Shown here: positions 11,690 to 24,063 of the stretch, one piece after another
How the letters are laid out: every line of letters begins with the position of its first letter
How positions within the stretch are numbered: the first letter of the stretch is position 1
Assembly: GCF_025698545.1 (NCBI RefSeq)
Contig: NC_068571.1
Span: 53,353,733-53,417,732, forward strand
Origin: Gossypium raimondii
Lineage: Eukaryota > Streptophyta > Magnoliopsida > Malvales > Malvaceae
DNA: 64,000 nt
Direction of reading: 5' to 3'
Program-made: the position numbers and the translations under genes
Notes under the pieces: model-generated
What the model was told of the DNA's origin: nothing
The model's input: the letters and a program-made list of their open reading frames with translations, nothing else
Database searches by the model: none

Positions 11690-14600
11690 ATGTCATCCGA
11701 ATCGGAAGAGCAGCAGCTGAGCAAGAAAGCCGCCAAAAAAGAAGCTGCCAAGCTGGAGAAGATGCGCCGCCGCCAGGAAGCCGCTGCCTTGGCCTCAGCG
11801 GCTTCTTCTCTCTCCGTCGAGGAGGAGGACTCCTATTCCTCCAACTACGGTGACGTCACCCTCCCGGAGCTCAAATCTTGCTCCAAACCAGATGCTGGCA
11901 ATTGGAGCATAGCAATTTCTTCCATGGACTGGACTCGCGTCGGAGCCCTTACCGAGGAGCTGAAGGAGAAGGAGGTGCTTATAAGGGGACGAGTCCACAC
12001 AACGCGACCAGTGTCGAAGAATATGGCGTTCGTGGTGGTGAGGGAGAGGGGATTTACTGTGCAGTGCTTGGTTGCTACGCATGAAGCGGGAGTGAGTCGT
12101 CAGATGGTGAAGTTTGTAGCTGCACTCAATCGAGAATCCATCATTGATGCAATCGGTATGGTATCTGTCCCTGGGAATCCCATCAAGGGAACCACCCAGC
12201 AGGTCGAGATTCATGTTAGAAAATTGTATTGTGTGAATAAAGCTATGCCTACCTTACCCATTAACGTTGAGGATGCTGCTCGAAGTGATGCTGAAATTGA
12301 AGCTGCTTTGCAAGTATGTAATACACACTTCTTTATCTTGATGCAATTTATACATATATGTCTGTATATATACGTGTTTGTTATCACTCATATCATATAT
12401 CTATCATTTAATCTTACTACAGGCTGGAGATAAGCTTCCTCGTGTCAATCAAGATACACGCTTGAACTTTAGGGTTCTTGATATTAGGACCCCAGCTAAT
12501 CAAGGAATTTTCCGCATCCAGTGCCAAGTTGGAACTGTAAGTCTCAAAAGGCTTTGCTGTTGCCACATGCCATCATCTTCTCTTTCTTTATATCCATCGC
12601 TATGATTGTTACTACATGCAATTGTGTTGCCCTTTACCTTTTGCTTGTCTATCAAAATTTATAACTTAATAAATATGGATATGTCTTGGCATTCCATTTC
12701 TCACATCAGATGACAAATTTGGTTTTCATTATCCATTGTTTTATGTTGTCTCCAATCACTGAGGATTGTAACTGTTTGTTTACTTTCTCATTTCCATCTT
12801 ATATCTAAATTGCTAAATGGTTTCTCAAACAAGTCCAAAAATTTGTGCAGATATTTAGGCAATTCTTGCTGTCTGAGGGTTTTGTTGAAATCCACACCCC
12901 TAAGCTGATAGCTGGCTCTAGTGAAGGTGGTTCTGCTGTTTTTAAGCTAGACTACAAAGGGCAACCTGCGTGTCTGGCACAGTCCCCTCAACTTCACAAG
13001 CAGATGGCGATATGTGGGGACTTTGGACGGGTTTTCGAGGTTGGCCCAGTTTTTAGAGCTGAGGATTCCTACACTCATAGGCATTTGTGTGAATTTACAG
13101 GTCTTGATGTTGAAATGGAGATCAAGAAGCATTACTCTGAGGTATGATTGGTTGTTGCCTTGAGTCATGACTCCTGAATTTTCTTTATGGTTTAATGGCT
13201 ATTTGACCCTCTGCATACAGGTGATGGACATTGTGGACCGATTATTTGTGACCATGTTTGATAGTTTGAATGAGAAGTGTCGGATGGAACTTGAAGCTGT
13301 AGGGAAGCAGTATCCCTTTGAACCTCTGAAGGTTTTTACCCATTCTTCAGTTCTGCAATACTTGTATATCTTTTAAGCTTCTGTGTTATTTTGGAGATTG
13401 TACCATTAAATATTCTTGTATTAGCTAGTGAAATATTGCTGGAATAGAATGAAACATGCAAATGTGGAATTATTTTTGTTTCTTTTTTTAATCTATATTC
13501 TATTATTAACATTTTGCAATATGCAGTACAAGCCGAAGACCCTGCGACTTACATTTGAAGAAGGAGTTCAGATGCTTAAGGTAATCTTAAAGCTTTTTGG
13601 TTATTTAAATTTAAGTCACATGTTGTGGTATTTGCTCCTTTCTTTTTTTTCATGTTAAAGAGGAAATAGGTGAAAAAAATGAGGTGACGAAATGCATGGG
13701 CAATAAAAATAATTAGAATGGTAGTAGGAAAGGGTATAAAGAGGTGAAGGAAGTAGCTTGCTTAAGTTGTTATACTTGGATCTGATGCTAAGGATTTCTC
13801 AGACCTATTTTGTCCTGTGAAATGATTTTGTCATTTTAGATGATTTTTATTGTAGTTCACCTTCTCCCAAATTTCTTGTGTTTGTTCAGGATGCTGGTGT
13901 GGAAGTTGACCCTCTTGGGGACCTTAATACAGAAGCAGAGAGAAAATTGGGCCAGCTTGTTTTGGAGAAGTAATTTATAACTTATACCTATTTATTGTAC
14001 AATTTTGTCCTGCCATTCTTTTCTTTCACTGATTGTGACCTTTTAATTATGAACTTAAAACTGTTTATTGTAGGTATGACACTGAATTTTATATTCTGCA
14101 TCGCTATCCTTTGGCTGTGAGGCCATTCTACACCATGCCTTGCTATGATAATGCCCTTTACAGTAATTCATTTGATGTCTTCATACGAGGTAATCAGCTA
14201 GATCGATCCTTTTTCAGGGGCATACTTGATCTATTTTTGATATCTATGTGTGGCTACATTTGTTCTGCACATGCGTGTTTTGGTTAGGCATTGTGCTTTT
14301 TCTTTTTTCTCTTTGTATGTTTGATATTCTCCTGCTAAAGTTTCATGTCAGAATTTTGGGTTCACTGGTACTGGTAGTGACAAGAACGGATTGAAATTGT
14401 CAGTTCCTCTGTTGTTAATAAATGACAATGTTAAATGAAACTAGAAATGAACTCCAAGAAAATCTGGAGCTCTTTTGATGCGGTGGTGGTTGTGTTGCCT
14501 AGATGAAGTTGTAAATAGAAGATAGCACAAATATGAAGTGATAATTAAGGAACAAGAGGTTTAGTGGATTGAAATAATCACCTTCCAAAGCTTTTTTTGC

Positions 14601-15279
14601 TTGTATCCTGTGTTATGAAATAATGGCATTCAAGCTCCGTTCTTTTTCCTTATCAGCTTGCATTTTTTGTTAATTCTCCATGTTTTCCCCCTTGGGTGGT
14701 CTTAAGCTTTAGGAATTTCCACCTTTTTTTTTTGTTATTTTCTTCGAACTTATTAATGGTTATGTTATCAATTAAATCAAAATCTCTTCTGGTTGCCCCT
14801 TTTTCACTTGAGTGATTCAATTGATTTGAACTTGTTAAACTGTTTCCTATCCTTTAGGTGAGGAGATAATTTCTGGAGCTCAGCGTGTCCATGTACCAGA
14901 ATTTTTGGCAGAACGTGCACAGGCATGTGGAATTGATGTCAATACAATCTCAACCTATGTTGATTCTTTCAGGTAGTTAAAAATCACACAATTTCTCAAT
15001 AAACCTTACTTTCCTTCTTGTAGTAAATCTCAATTCTGAATCTTTACTGACCAAATGAAGCGGTTGATCCTAGAGCTTAACTTAAAGTCTAGGGTACAGA
15101 TAAAGTTAGTTAGAGAAGTGCTTATCAGGAATATTTCTTTACGCTTTTACAGATATGGTGTACCACCACACGGTGGGTTTGGAGTGGGATTGGAGCGTGT
15201 GGTGATGCTCTTCTGTGCTCTGGGTAACATTCGTAAAACTTCACTTTACCCTCGTGACCCTCAAAGAATTGCTCCATGA
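11690..15279 (+). CDS. Cytosolic aspartyl-tRNA synthetase (AspRS2/IBI1 type)
   Basis: Class IIb aminoacyl-tRNA synthetase that charges tRNA-Asp in the cytosol. The Arabidopsis orthologue IBI1 is also the receptor for the priming agent BABA. Nine coding exons: 11690-12313, 12423-12536, 12851-13141, 13221-13331, 13527-13580, 13890-13969, 14074-14189, 14858-14972 and 15153-15279. All are GT-AG and close in phase to 543 aa (the Arabidopsis protein is about 558). A Lys/Ala-rich N-terminal extension (residues 1-35) is followed by an OB-fold anticodon domain (about 80-190, GRVHTTRP...FVVVRERG). The catalytic domain has QSPQLHKQ at about 290, motif 2 FRAED at about 314 and motif 3 [11 protein letters not shown] at about 509-519. 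No key residue is missing. There is no transit peptide, which fits a cytosolic enzyme. Confidence 0.95.
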
Positions 15280-15947
15280 TCATGATAGAGCAGAATTTCT
15301 GCCAATGCAACTCTTGGATTTTCTTCGAAGTTCGATGTGCTATTTGGATAGAGAATCAAAGGAATCTTATTTCTGCTTTTATCTTTAAAAATTGGCTAGT
15401 TTTTTTTTCCCAGCACACTCTTCCTTTGTTTACTAATTGTTATGTTTTGACTTTTGAAACGTGTTTAGAATAAGCCGAGCCTTAAACAGTTTCTTGAATT
15501 TGAAAGAAAGGAACTTTGCAAATGGAGTGATGGATTTTTGAATGTCAAGCAATATTAGTCAACTTAAACATTCCCGATGGTGGCATGCCTAAAGTAGTAA
15601 TGATTTGTTAAACTGTTGCTCAAAGTACTAATCTTCCTATTTATGCCACTGGGTCTTGGTTTCTGCTCTGCATAAGCAGTTCCTGAATCTGAGGTATATC
15701 TGCTGATTTGGTTGTTGAGGGATGCAAGGCGTTTCTCAACACAAGCAATATGATGGTTTTAATATTCTAAGTGCCCTTGACAGCATCGACTATGCTACCC
15801 TTATTGGACGTAATATGAATATGCTTAAATGTGTTTTTATATATCAAGAAATTATACTCTATACTGTGTGTAAATATATAAACGACACGTGTATTAAATA
15901 AATTAAAAAGGTAAAAGTTTTTTATTAAACAAAAGCTATATACAAAT

Positions 15948-18250
15948 TGTACAAACCCAATTTACCCTGCAAAAAAATAAAGGCCCAATTCTTTACAAAC
16001 CCAATACCCAAATAGCTTAATAGACTCAACATTTAACCTTAGCCCGTACAATAACCCAAAATAGAAAATTGGGCTTATCCAAATCCAACTACGAAGCCCA
16101 ATTGGTTTAAGGCATCAGAAACCCTAGCAGGGTTAGCGCCGTAAGCCCCAGCAGATGTCCCAAGCACCGCACGTCTCGGGGCCGACTTCTCCACGCACGC
16201 CGTTCACGCGCACGTCACCTGCAAAAAACAGACTCAACAGAGTCCAATTGAAATAAAATAGCAAAGTAATTAGCAGATTTTTCTTCATTTATTTTCGATT
16301 TTGGAGGCTATATAAAGCCTTTGTTTTTGTAAAAGAGTGGGGAAAATACACAAGGAAATTAAAAGAAACACCTACGTTTTTAAGGTGAACCATTTTTTTT
16401 ATATAGGCTTTTATTCTTTTTATTTCATTTTTTTTTTAAAATACCAAAAGAAGGGTGAGGGTTTACCTCTGAAGCTTACATGATAAAGCCGGCCTTTCGA
16501 ATCGGAGGTCGGCGGAGGGCCAAGGCTTGAGGCGAAGGTGGGTTGCGGCGGCTTGGGTTCAAAACCCTAGCAGAGGGGTTTTTTCAGTTTTTTTTCTTTT
16601 ATTTGATTTCAAATGATTTTTAAAAGAGAAAATTGTTTTAAATAACATGCAAAACGGCGTCGTTTCATCCAGGCCTTGACCCGCGCGATGACCCGACCCG
16701 AAGGGGAGGATCCGCGCGCTCTGACATCATAGGGTCCATTTGCGCATTGAGTCCCTCCTATTCGTGGCGCGTTGCAATTAAACCTGTTTGTTTTTTTAAA
16801 AAATAGGCCGCGTATTTGATCGGCGTTTCGATTCAGTCCTTCACTGCGCAGCGTTTTGGAGGGAGGGATTAATTTCCCTTTTAGTCCCCCATAATTGTTC
16901 GCGTGTTCAAGTTTGCCCTCTCTTATTTATTTTCAAATCTACCCCATTTTTGTTGTTTTTAAGTTCAATTTAGTCCATTTTGCTTTTTAGTTTTTTTATT
17001 CTTTTTAAATATTTATCATTATTTCATATTGTTATATTATTTATTGTCATAGTTATTATCATTACCTCTATATATTCATACACGCACAGTTTTTACATAG
17101 TATATTTATAAATGTTTTTATATATGGTGCATACGCCTACTTTTATATATGATATATATGCAATTTTTAATATATACGGTTTTAAGCCATTTCACATTTA
17201 ATACACTTTTTTTATTTTTTCTACTTCTTTACTTCTACATACATACGTATACCTTTTCATATTTTTAACATATTCTTTTTATTTTTATAAATACATGTAT
17301 TTTTTTACAAAACATATATATCTTTTATATTTTATTTTTGAAAACATTGGTTTTACTTTACTTTTGTAAATATATACATTTTTTCCTTTTATTTTATTTT
17401 GAATATATGTTTTGGTGCTTGTTGCATTGGATATATTTTATTCCTTCTATTTGTACATATACTTGTATATGTGTTAGCTGTATGTGTATATATATTTGTA
17501 ATTTTACGGTTATATTGTATTTGTATATTTATATTTGTAAATATTTATTCGTATATGCTGTAAATTAAAGGATTTGTATCATATTGTATATTAACTTTTT
17601 AACATACCCTTTTGAAAATATAATTTGGTTTTAACCATTCATCAAAGTTATTTTCTTGATTTAAAGGTTTTTTTGGATAAAAGCATTTTTGGAAGTTTGG
17701 GATTTTCGAGGGAAATTGAGCCCTAACGTATTGGGTTCCGGTTTTCTTAGTCAATCCTAAATGACCAAGAATATTTCTTATTCAGGATGCATAAAAATCA
17801 TTTTTGGGAACTTAATTTGTTGTGCCCTAACGTATTGGGTGTGGCATGTTATTTTCTCGAAATGAAGATTTTCGTATAAAATAAAAGTGATATTCAAGTT
17901 TGGGGAATTATGAGGAATTGTACCCTAACGTATTGGGACTCGATTTCTGTACATGACTTGAACAGTTGGATATCCTTTTGCAAATTTCATCATTCAAGCT
18001 TATTTTAAAATCTTTTTAACTTTCGACATTAAGACATCAAATAATCAATTTGGTACCAATTTTGGGCGTTATGAGGGTGCTAATCCTTCCTGATGCGTAA
18101 CTGACTCCCGGACTTATGTTTTCAAAATTCGCAGACCAAAATAATTTTTAAGGTGGGCCGGTCACACCTTAATAAAGGATCGGTGGCGACTCCAATTTTT
18201 GTTTTTAAAGTCGACAACTAAATTTTTGTTTTCAAAAAACGGTTTCGACA
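15948..18250 (+). mobile_element. Solo LTR, Tat/Ogre-like Ty3-gypsy, with perfect CAAAT target duplication
   Basis: A 2303 bp unit begins TGTACAAACCC and ends GGTTTCGACA. It is bracketed by CAAAT at 15943-15947 and CAAAT at 18251-18255, a perfect 5 bp target duplication. No internal region is present, so it is a solo LTR left by LTR-LTR recombination. A TATATAAAG box lies at 16309-16317 in the plus direction. The end contains GGTGGCGACTCC, a phrase common near the LTR end of Tat/Ogre elements; that clade call is inference. It also holds three copies of CCCTAACGTATTGGG. Several AT-rich short frames inside are not genes. Confidence 0.85.
17721..17937. repeat. Three CCCTAACGTATTGGG copies in the solo LTR
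   Basis: The 15-mer occurs exactly at 17721-17735, 17825-17839 and 17923-17937, spaced 104 and 98 bases apart. Its arms (CCC...GGG) make it an imperfect palindrome. The surrounding spacers resemble each other only loosely. Confidence 0.8.
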
Positions 18251-18255
18251 CAAAT

Positions 18256-19522
18256 AGTAAAGCATCTGTTGAAGAGAATTGTTTGTCACTAGCAAGATGG
18301 ATTACATGCAATTGCTTGTCAAGGTGTTTCTTTTCCTTTCCTTAGGGGACTTTGGTTGTTATTCAAAACATATTGGACATGCAAGAGAGCTTGTCTGATT
18401 CTGGCCTTTCTAAGGGGCTCGACAGTCGGTTACTGCTATTTGGCAGGTGCTCAGTCTAATTGTTTTGGGCTTCATATTTCAAACAACGGAGCTACTTCCT
18501 GAATAGCTATGCCCAACGGATTCCAATCTTGAGGTTGGGAGTCCAAGAGATGAGCCCTGTTTCCCGCAACCCGAAACTGTCGTTTGCATTTGTCAACTAT
18601 TGGCAGTGAAGAAGCTTAAAAGGGAAGTTATTACTCTCAGCAATGCCATATCCTTGTAATATGCCAACGCAGTGAAGAAGCTAAAAAGGGAAATTAAATT
18701 ATTACTCTCATCAATGCCATATCTTGGTAATATGCCGACAGCTATTGCATTTGCAGCAACGACTGCGTAGTTATCAGAAGCAAGATACGGAGTTGCATGG
18801 ATTAAGGAGACTGTCAGAATGATAATTGCAGATCTTGTAAACCTTAACCCACGCCATTTTGGGGCTTAAAACTCGTGCATCATTCTAGTAATAAGTTTAG
18901 CTGTATTTAACCGTGAGAGCAGAGCAAAAGGGCTTTTCATGCACTGTACAAGGAACAGTTAAACAAGCTTATTTGGATAAAATCATTTCCATATCCAGAA
19001 AAAGAGACTACTTCCTGGAAATTTCTATTTTACCCTTCTTGCCTTTTCACCTAAGGGCAGCAAGCCAACGGGCAGACCCTCACAGAAAAAAAACTAACCA
19101 GCAGGCAGAAATAGATATTAACACAGAAAACACAAGGCAAAAGAAAGAAGAGATGCCGAAAGAAAACCAAAATAAGACATGGATCCAACTGAGAACCTGC
19201 ATTTAAACAATCAAAGAGTAACGGATATGGCAGGCACTGCACACATATATAACTACACAGAGAAACCACATCTAATGATTCCCCTTCCTACCACTAAAGC
19301 TACGACCACCACTAGTCCAAGTACAGTTCACACCAAATCCAAACACCAGCAGTCTTAACTGTTACCTTCTCCTATCTCAGAAAATAAAAAAGGGGAAAAG
19401 CAAATCCAAAAGAGAAATACTGATACATACATCAACTTATATTTAAATTCTTACTGCTGCTTGCTCTTTTCATTTTCATTTATATCCTCTTTCCTTTCTG
19501 TTCTTCGCTATTTTATTCAGGA
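18256..19522. other. Region between solo LTR and Raf-like kinase
   Basis: No gene is recognised. A local tandem duplication occupies 18605-18740: GCAGTGAAGAAGCT... occurs at 18605 and again at 18669, each copy running through CAATGCCATATC to AATATGCC, with a 7-base insertion in the second. The right end (about 19250-19522) is probably the 3' UTR of the minus-strand kinase. Confidence 0.5.
18605..18740. repeat. 64-71 bp tandem duplication
   Basis: Two adjacent copies start at 18605 and 18669 with the same GCAGTGAAGAAGCT opening and end near AATATGCC. They differ at a few bases and by a short AT insertion. Confidence 0.75.
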
Positions 19523-22500
19523 TCAGTCGATTGTCATTGGTTGAGTCATGCAACACCTAAACCGAGCCTTCCGAACAGTTGTCAGTATCTCAGTTTCCGC
19601 ATTCTCAAGCATCTTTACAATCTCAGTGAAGGGAGGACGAACTTCTGGGTTAGTGTCCCAGCAACGGATCATGATCTCACTCAGCACAGGGAGACAATCA
19701 TTTGGAATGACCGGTCTTACACCCTTGTTCACCACAGCAAATGCCGCCTGCACTGCAGTCATGTTCTGGAAAGGAAGCATGCCAGTTATGAGCTCCCAAA
19801 GGACAATTCCAAAACTATACACGTCTACTTTTTGTGTGTAGGGCCTATGTTGTATCATCTCTCTGCAAGTGAAAAGACAGGCACGGAATCATTTCAGTTA
19901 CGTTTCATTTCCAGATGGACGTGGGTGTGGGTGACAGCGTCCTTGTTCAAGTCAACATGAATAAAGAACAAGTTTCAACTAAAACACGTAACGCATAGAC
20001 AACTCGGACACCAAATCAACCGGTTAGCTAATTAATGCAGTTTCATGTAAAAGACAGGCACGGAATCACTTCAATTATAATTCATTTCCAGATGGACGTG
20101 GGTGTGGGTGAGAGTGTCCTTATTCAAGTCAACCAACAATATTACTATCATGAATGAAGAACAAATTTCAACTGAAACACGTAACGTATAGGCAACTCAG
20201 ACACCAAATCAACCGGTTAGCGAAAGCTATGTAGTTATGATTGATATATGATTCCTAATCAGTTCCTACTAAACCATTTGAAACAGGAAAGTATTTCCAC
20301 TTGAAACATGCATGTAACGTGGCAAGTAGAAAGTTCCAAGATGAAGTGATGCAATTTTCTCAGCTTCTTTCCCTTGCAATGGGGAATCACCTTATTAGTG
20401 CATATTACACCAAGCACACAAGAAAGAGGAATTAAAAATGCACAATTCTCGATGCCTCAAATTATTCTATTTATTTGGGTATAATACATACGGAGTACAT
20501 TATGCATTTAAGTCTGCACCTCCAGTCAACGAAAGTTAGGCTCAAAACCATTGATGGGTAATAAATACAAGCATATATATGGTATGGTAGGAATAACTTG
20601 ATATGGCCTTCTGCCTTATCAGATATGGTTATATCAACTCATTGATACAGTTTTGACATTACATCAAAGTTGAATTGTGAAGCTGGAACTTGTCGCATAA
20701 AAATGTATCCTTCAAGCCAGTCAGAACTTTGCCCTCTATAAAGGCATTGGCAATTTTCCCACCCCAAACTATCAACAAGACCAAAGCAAATACTTCAAAA
20801 ATGATAATTTGAAGTATCATCTTAACAAGGAAATACAACAATCACTTTAGCAATCTGTTTAATATGTATAACCCATGGAGAATGTTCCCAATTTTTAGAA
20901 TAGTTGGCCAAATCGCAAATTCATAATTGTTGCTTTCCGAATTTCCTAGCTATTGTCATTTTAAAGCTAGGAAATTCTTGGTAAAACAGACTTGCATCCG
21001 ACCTCCTTATTTGCGCAGACTACAGAGTAAGCATTACTGAGTGCAATAAATGACTTGCTCAGCTTCCTCCTTTTAACTCCTTGCTTCAACACAACTTAGG
21101 CCATTACTAAGTACGTTGATTCAATTGTCTTCCTACCTTGATTCACATGACACAAAAGACACAGTAACCTCCCGACAACTAATTAAAACTCTTAACCCAT
21201 CCGTTTGTTTACATCACTACTATTCCATGGAAAGTCATATTTATATAAAGGCTGCAAATAACATTAATGCTTCGTTTGGTAGGAGTATAATTTTTTTCAA
21301 CACGTTTTTAGAAAATGAGTTAGCAATAAACTAATTTCACTTGGTAATTTTTAGTCACTCACAGAACTTGTTTTCAGCAAAGGGAAGGAGAAGTTTTTAC
21401 TTATTTAGAAGAGATCTTTTATCTTTTACTAGAGTTTTACTCATCCTTCCTAATTTCAAGTTTAAATTTGTATTATTATTCTTTATATTATGATAAACTA
21501 TTTTAATACTTATGTAATAATTAAGCTTTTCCTTGTGTTAATACACTAAATAACCAAATGAGGCAAAAAGTTGTTAAGTGGGAAAAATGAAGCCTCAAGC
21601 TTCAAGAAAGGAGCAACTGATCCTTTGGCCATCATGAACTGGTTTTGTTCCAGTAGATGTAACAGGTAGATTTAAATGTTGAGAATTAGCCTCTTTAGAA
21701 CAATAACGCTTAACTTTAGGTGAGTACTGTCTGTAAGTCAAACCTCAATGCGATGTAAGAAGATATGCAAATAATAATGTATAAGTTCCAAATAGTCTCA
21801 AGGAAGTTTTTGCAATTCCTATCGTGCTATGGCACAATCAATATAGTTTAGATGCAGCAGACAAAGCTAGTCACAGAGCCACATGGAAGTCTCAGTCCCT
21901 ATTCCTAATAGTTATATATAGTCTTATGAATTATAAACAAATTAATGGATGTGTAGCATGACAGCATACAGCAATGAGGAGAGTAAGGCATAAACCAAAA
22001 CAAAAGGATCACTTGATGTATATGAATCCCAAAAAAATCATGAAATCAAAAGGCATTTGAGAGTAACAAAAACAAATAACTTTGGATACACCAAGCATAA
22101 AGTAAGTATAATTGGAAAAAATAATACTAGTTTCTTATGAAAAATTTTTATATTTGACTTTGAAAATGCACCCAAACATGAAATAGCAACAACATATAAA
22201 GGTAGAAGACATGTTTTCCTGGCCTCAAATAGTGGAAGTAGATTAAGACAAGCTATGCACAACTTGTCTTGCTTGAAAGCACAACATCAACTCCGCATAT
22301 TAGGATCATATCATTAAAATCTCAATTGTTCAAATTTGCACAAGAACACTCACCCTTCCAAACTAATCTAGGACATAAATGTATGCTTGACAAGCACTTT
22401 ATTTATCAAGTACCCACTTAATAGTTGTGTTACATCTTTATTTTGCTTCAAGAAGAAGCCTAAAGAAGCCTAATTCAATTTAAGCAGCAAGACATCCAAA

Positions 22501-24063
22501 TACAAACATTCACAATTACATTAGGGAGAGGCCTCAAACATCTAATCTCCTAAGATGATACTTGTGTTCCACAATAATCTAATCAACTTTCTTCTGGATA
22601 TATAGCAATCATGTCAATTTGTTAAATAATTCCATTACATATTCCAGTTGAAAATGGGGATCTAAAAAGTTCTAAATCAAATCACATTTATTAAGTCATC
22701 AGCTTCCTTCAAATTATCAAACAAAAGCATCAGGTATTTTAGAAGGAACTGCATAATCAAATTCAGAATTCAGACAAAACGTAAAGAAAGTTCTATATTA
22801 AGACGAGAACCTTAAAAGAAACCTCAAAAGAATATAGAATCAAAAGCTAAGAAGATGCAAAAACAGAAAATAGCAGAACCTTAGACAGCAGGATTTTACT
22901 CCCTAACATAATCCACGACGGGAGAATATAATAGATAATTGACAAAAAGATAAAGTTAATTAATCAAAAGGGTAAGAAATCTATGCAGAACGAATGAACA
23001 ACAATAGGAGTTTTCTTTAAAGTTTCTGAAGAATACTTGCCAACTAGCAAGAGTAGTCTAAAGAAGATGAAAAGAACCATCAAGTAGGGAAAAAGAAAAG
23101 TGTAAATGTCACATATAACAGGGAAGAAACTGTAATATATTGTCTAAAGACTTACGGCGCCATCCAACGATACGTCCCTGTCTCTGGTGTCATGCCTTCA
23201 GTCTGCACCTCAATACGTGCGACACCAAAATCTGCAATCTTTATTGATTTATCAGCAGCAATCAGAAGGTTATCTGACTTCAAATCCCGGTGAATAAACC
23301 CAAGTCCATGCACATAGGCCATCCCTCTAGCAACATCCAATGCCTGCTTGACGGCCAACTTCAATGGCACAGCACGGTTCTGCCTCCTTGTTAGAAACTG
23401 TCGAACTGAGCCTCCCTTAGCATACTCCGTGACAATACACCAAACCATTGGCTTACGACAAGCCCCAATAAATCGCACAATATTAGGATGCTTTAGTGTT
23501 GCAAGCATCATAAGTTCCTGCTGAAACTGCTGTTCCATAACTTGTGCCTTCTCAGGGCTATTTTCTGGCCTTTCCAATATCTTAATCGCAACATCCTCAC
23601 CATTATATGTACCTCTGTATAACTTCCCAAAAGCACCTTGAGCAAAAGCTGTACCCATATTAAGCTTTCTTAAATCAATAGCCCACTCATCATAATTCTG
23701 TAATACCTCAGTCTGATACCTGCCATCCATCAATGCTTGTGCTAATGCATCATCATTAAGTGCATGGCCAACCTTACCAGGACGAAACACACTCTGCCCC
23801 ACAGAGACAGAGTAATTGCTACGTTTCACAGGTTTTAAACCAGGGTGGCTTAAAATGTGGGTCAGAGAATCATTAGAACCCACACTACTGTTTTCAACTG
23901 ACATGGACACAGATCCACCAGCATTACTAGTCTGTAAACTGTCAATAGACATGTTTGTGCCTTCACCAAGTTTTTGATAGAACCCTTGAGTAAAATCATA
24001 GTAATTGTTGTCATTATTGTTGGTTCCTCCCATAAGTCCTGTAAATTTAGGCCCCTCGACCAT
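19523..24063 (-). CDS. Group-C Raf-like protein kinase (RAF22/RAF28 type)
   Basis: Raf-like MAPKKK-family kinase most like Arabidopsis At2g24360 and At4g31170, soluble kinases linked to ABA and stress signalling. Two coding exons, 24063-23156 and 19862-19523, give 415 aa, near the family's 411-412. The start is the ATG at 24063 ([10 protein letters not shown]); the in-frame codon at 24111 is TTG, not ATG. Residues 1-125 are Ser/Asn-rich and variable. The kinase domain holds a glycine loop GAFGKLYRG at about 143-151, VAIK with Lys about 161, HRDLKSDN with catalytic Asp about 260, DFG at about 278-280, and [10 protein letters not shown], where the intron splits Pro. The C-terminus [16 protein letters not shown] is the conserved family tail. 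The single 3.29 kb intron is unusually long for this region. The kinase looks intact. Confidence 0.94.
19870..20229. repeat. Tandem duplication at the 3' end of the Raf-like intron
   Basis: Copy A (about 19870-20034) and copy B (about 20047-20228) share AGACAGGCACGGAATCA, CATTTCCAGATGGACGTGGG and CACCAAATCAACCGGTTAGC in the same order. Copy A abuts the splice acceptor at 19863-19864, so the duplication lies just inside the intron. Copy B carries an extra 15 or so bases. The copies differ at perhaps one base in ten by eye. Confidence 0.85.

Noticed and set aside
11795-12214. 139-codon minus-strand open frame
   Set aside because: Shadow of AspRS exon 1, which has clear synthetase features on the other strand.
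17338-17568. Hydrophobic 76-codon open frame
   Set aside because: Lies within the solo LTR in TA-rich DNA; the hydrophobicity comes from base composition.
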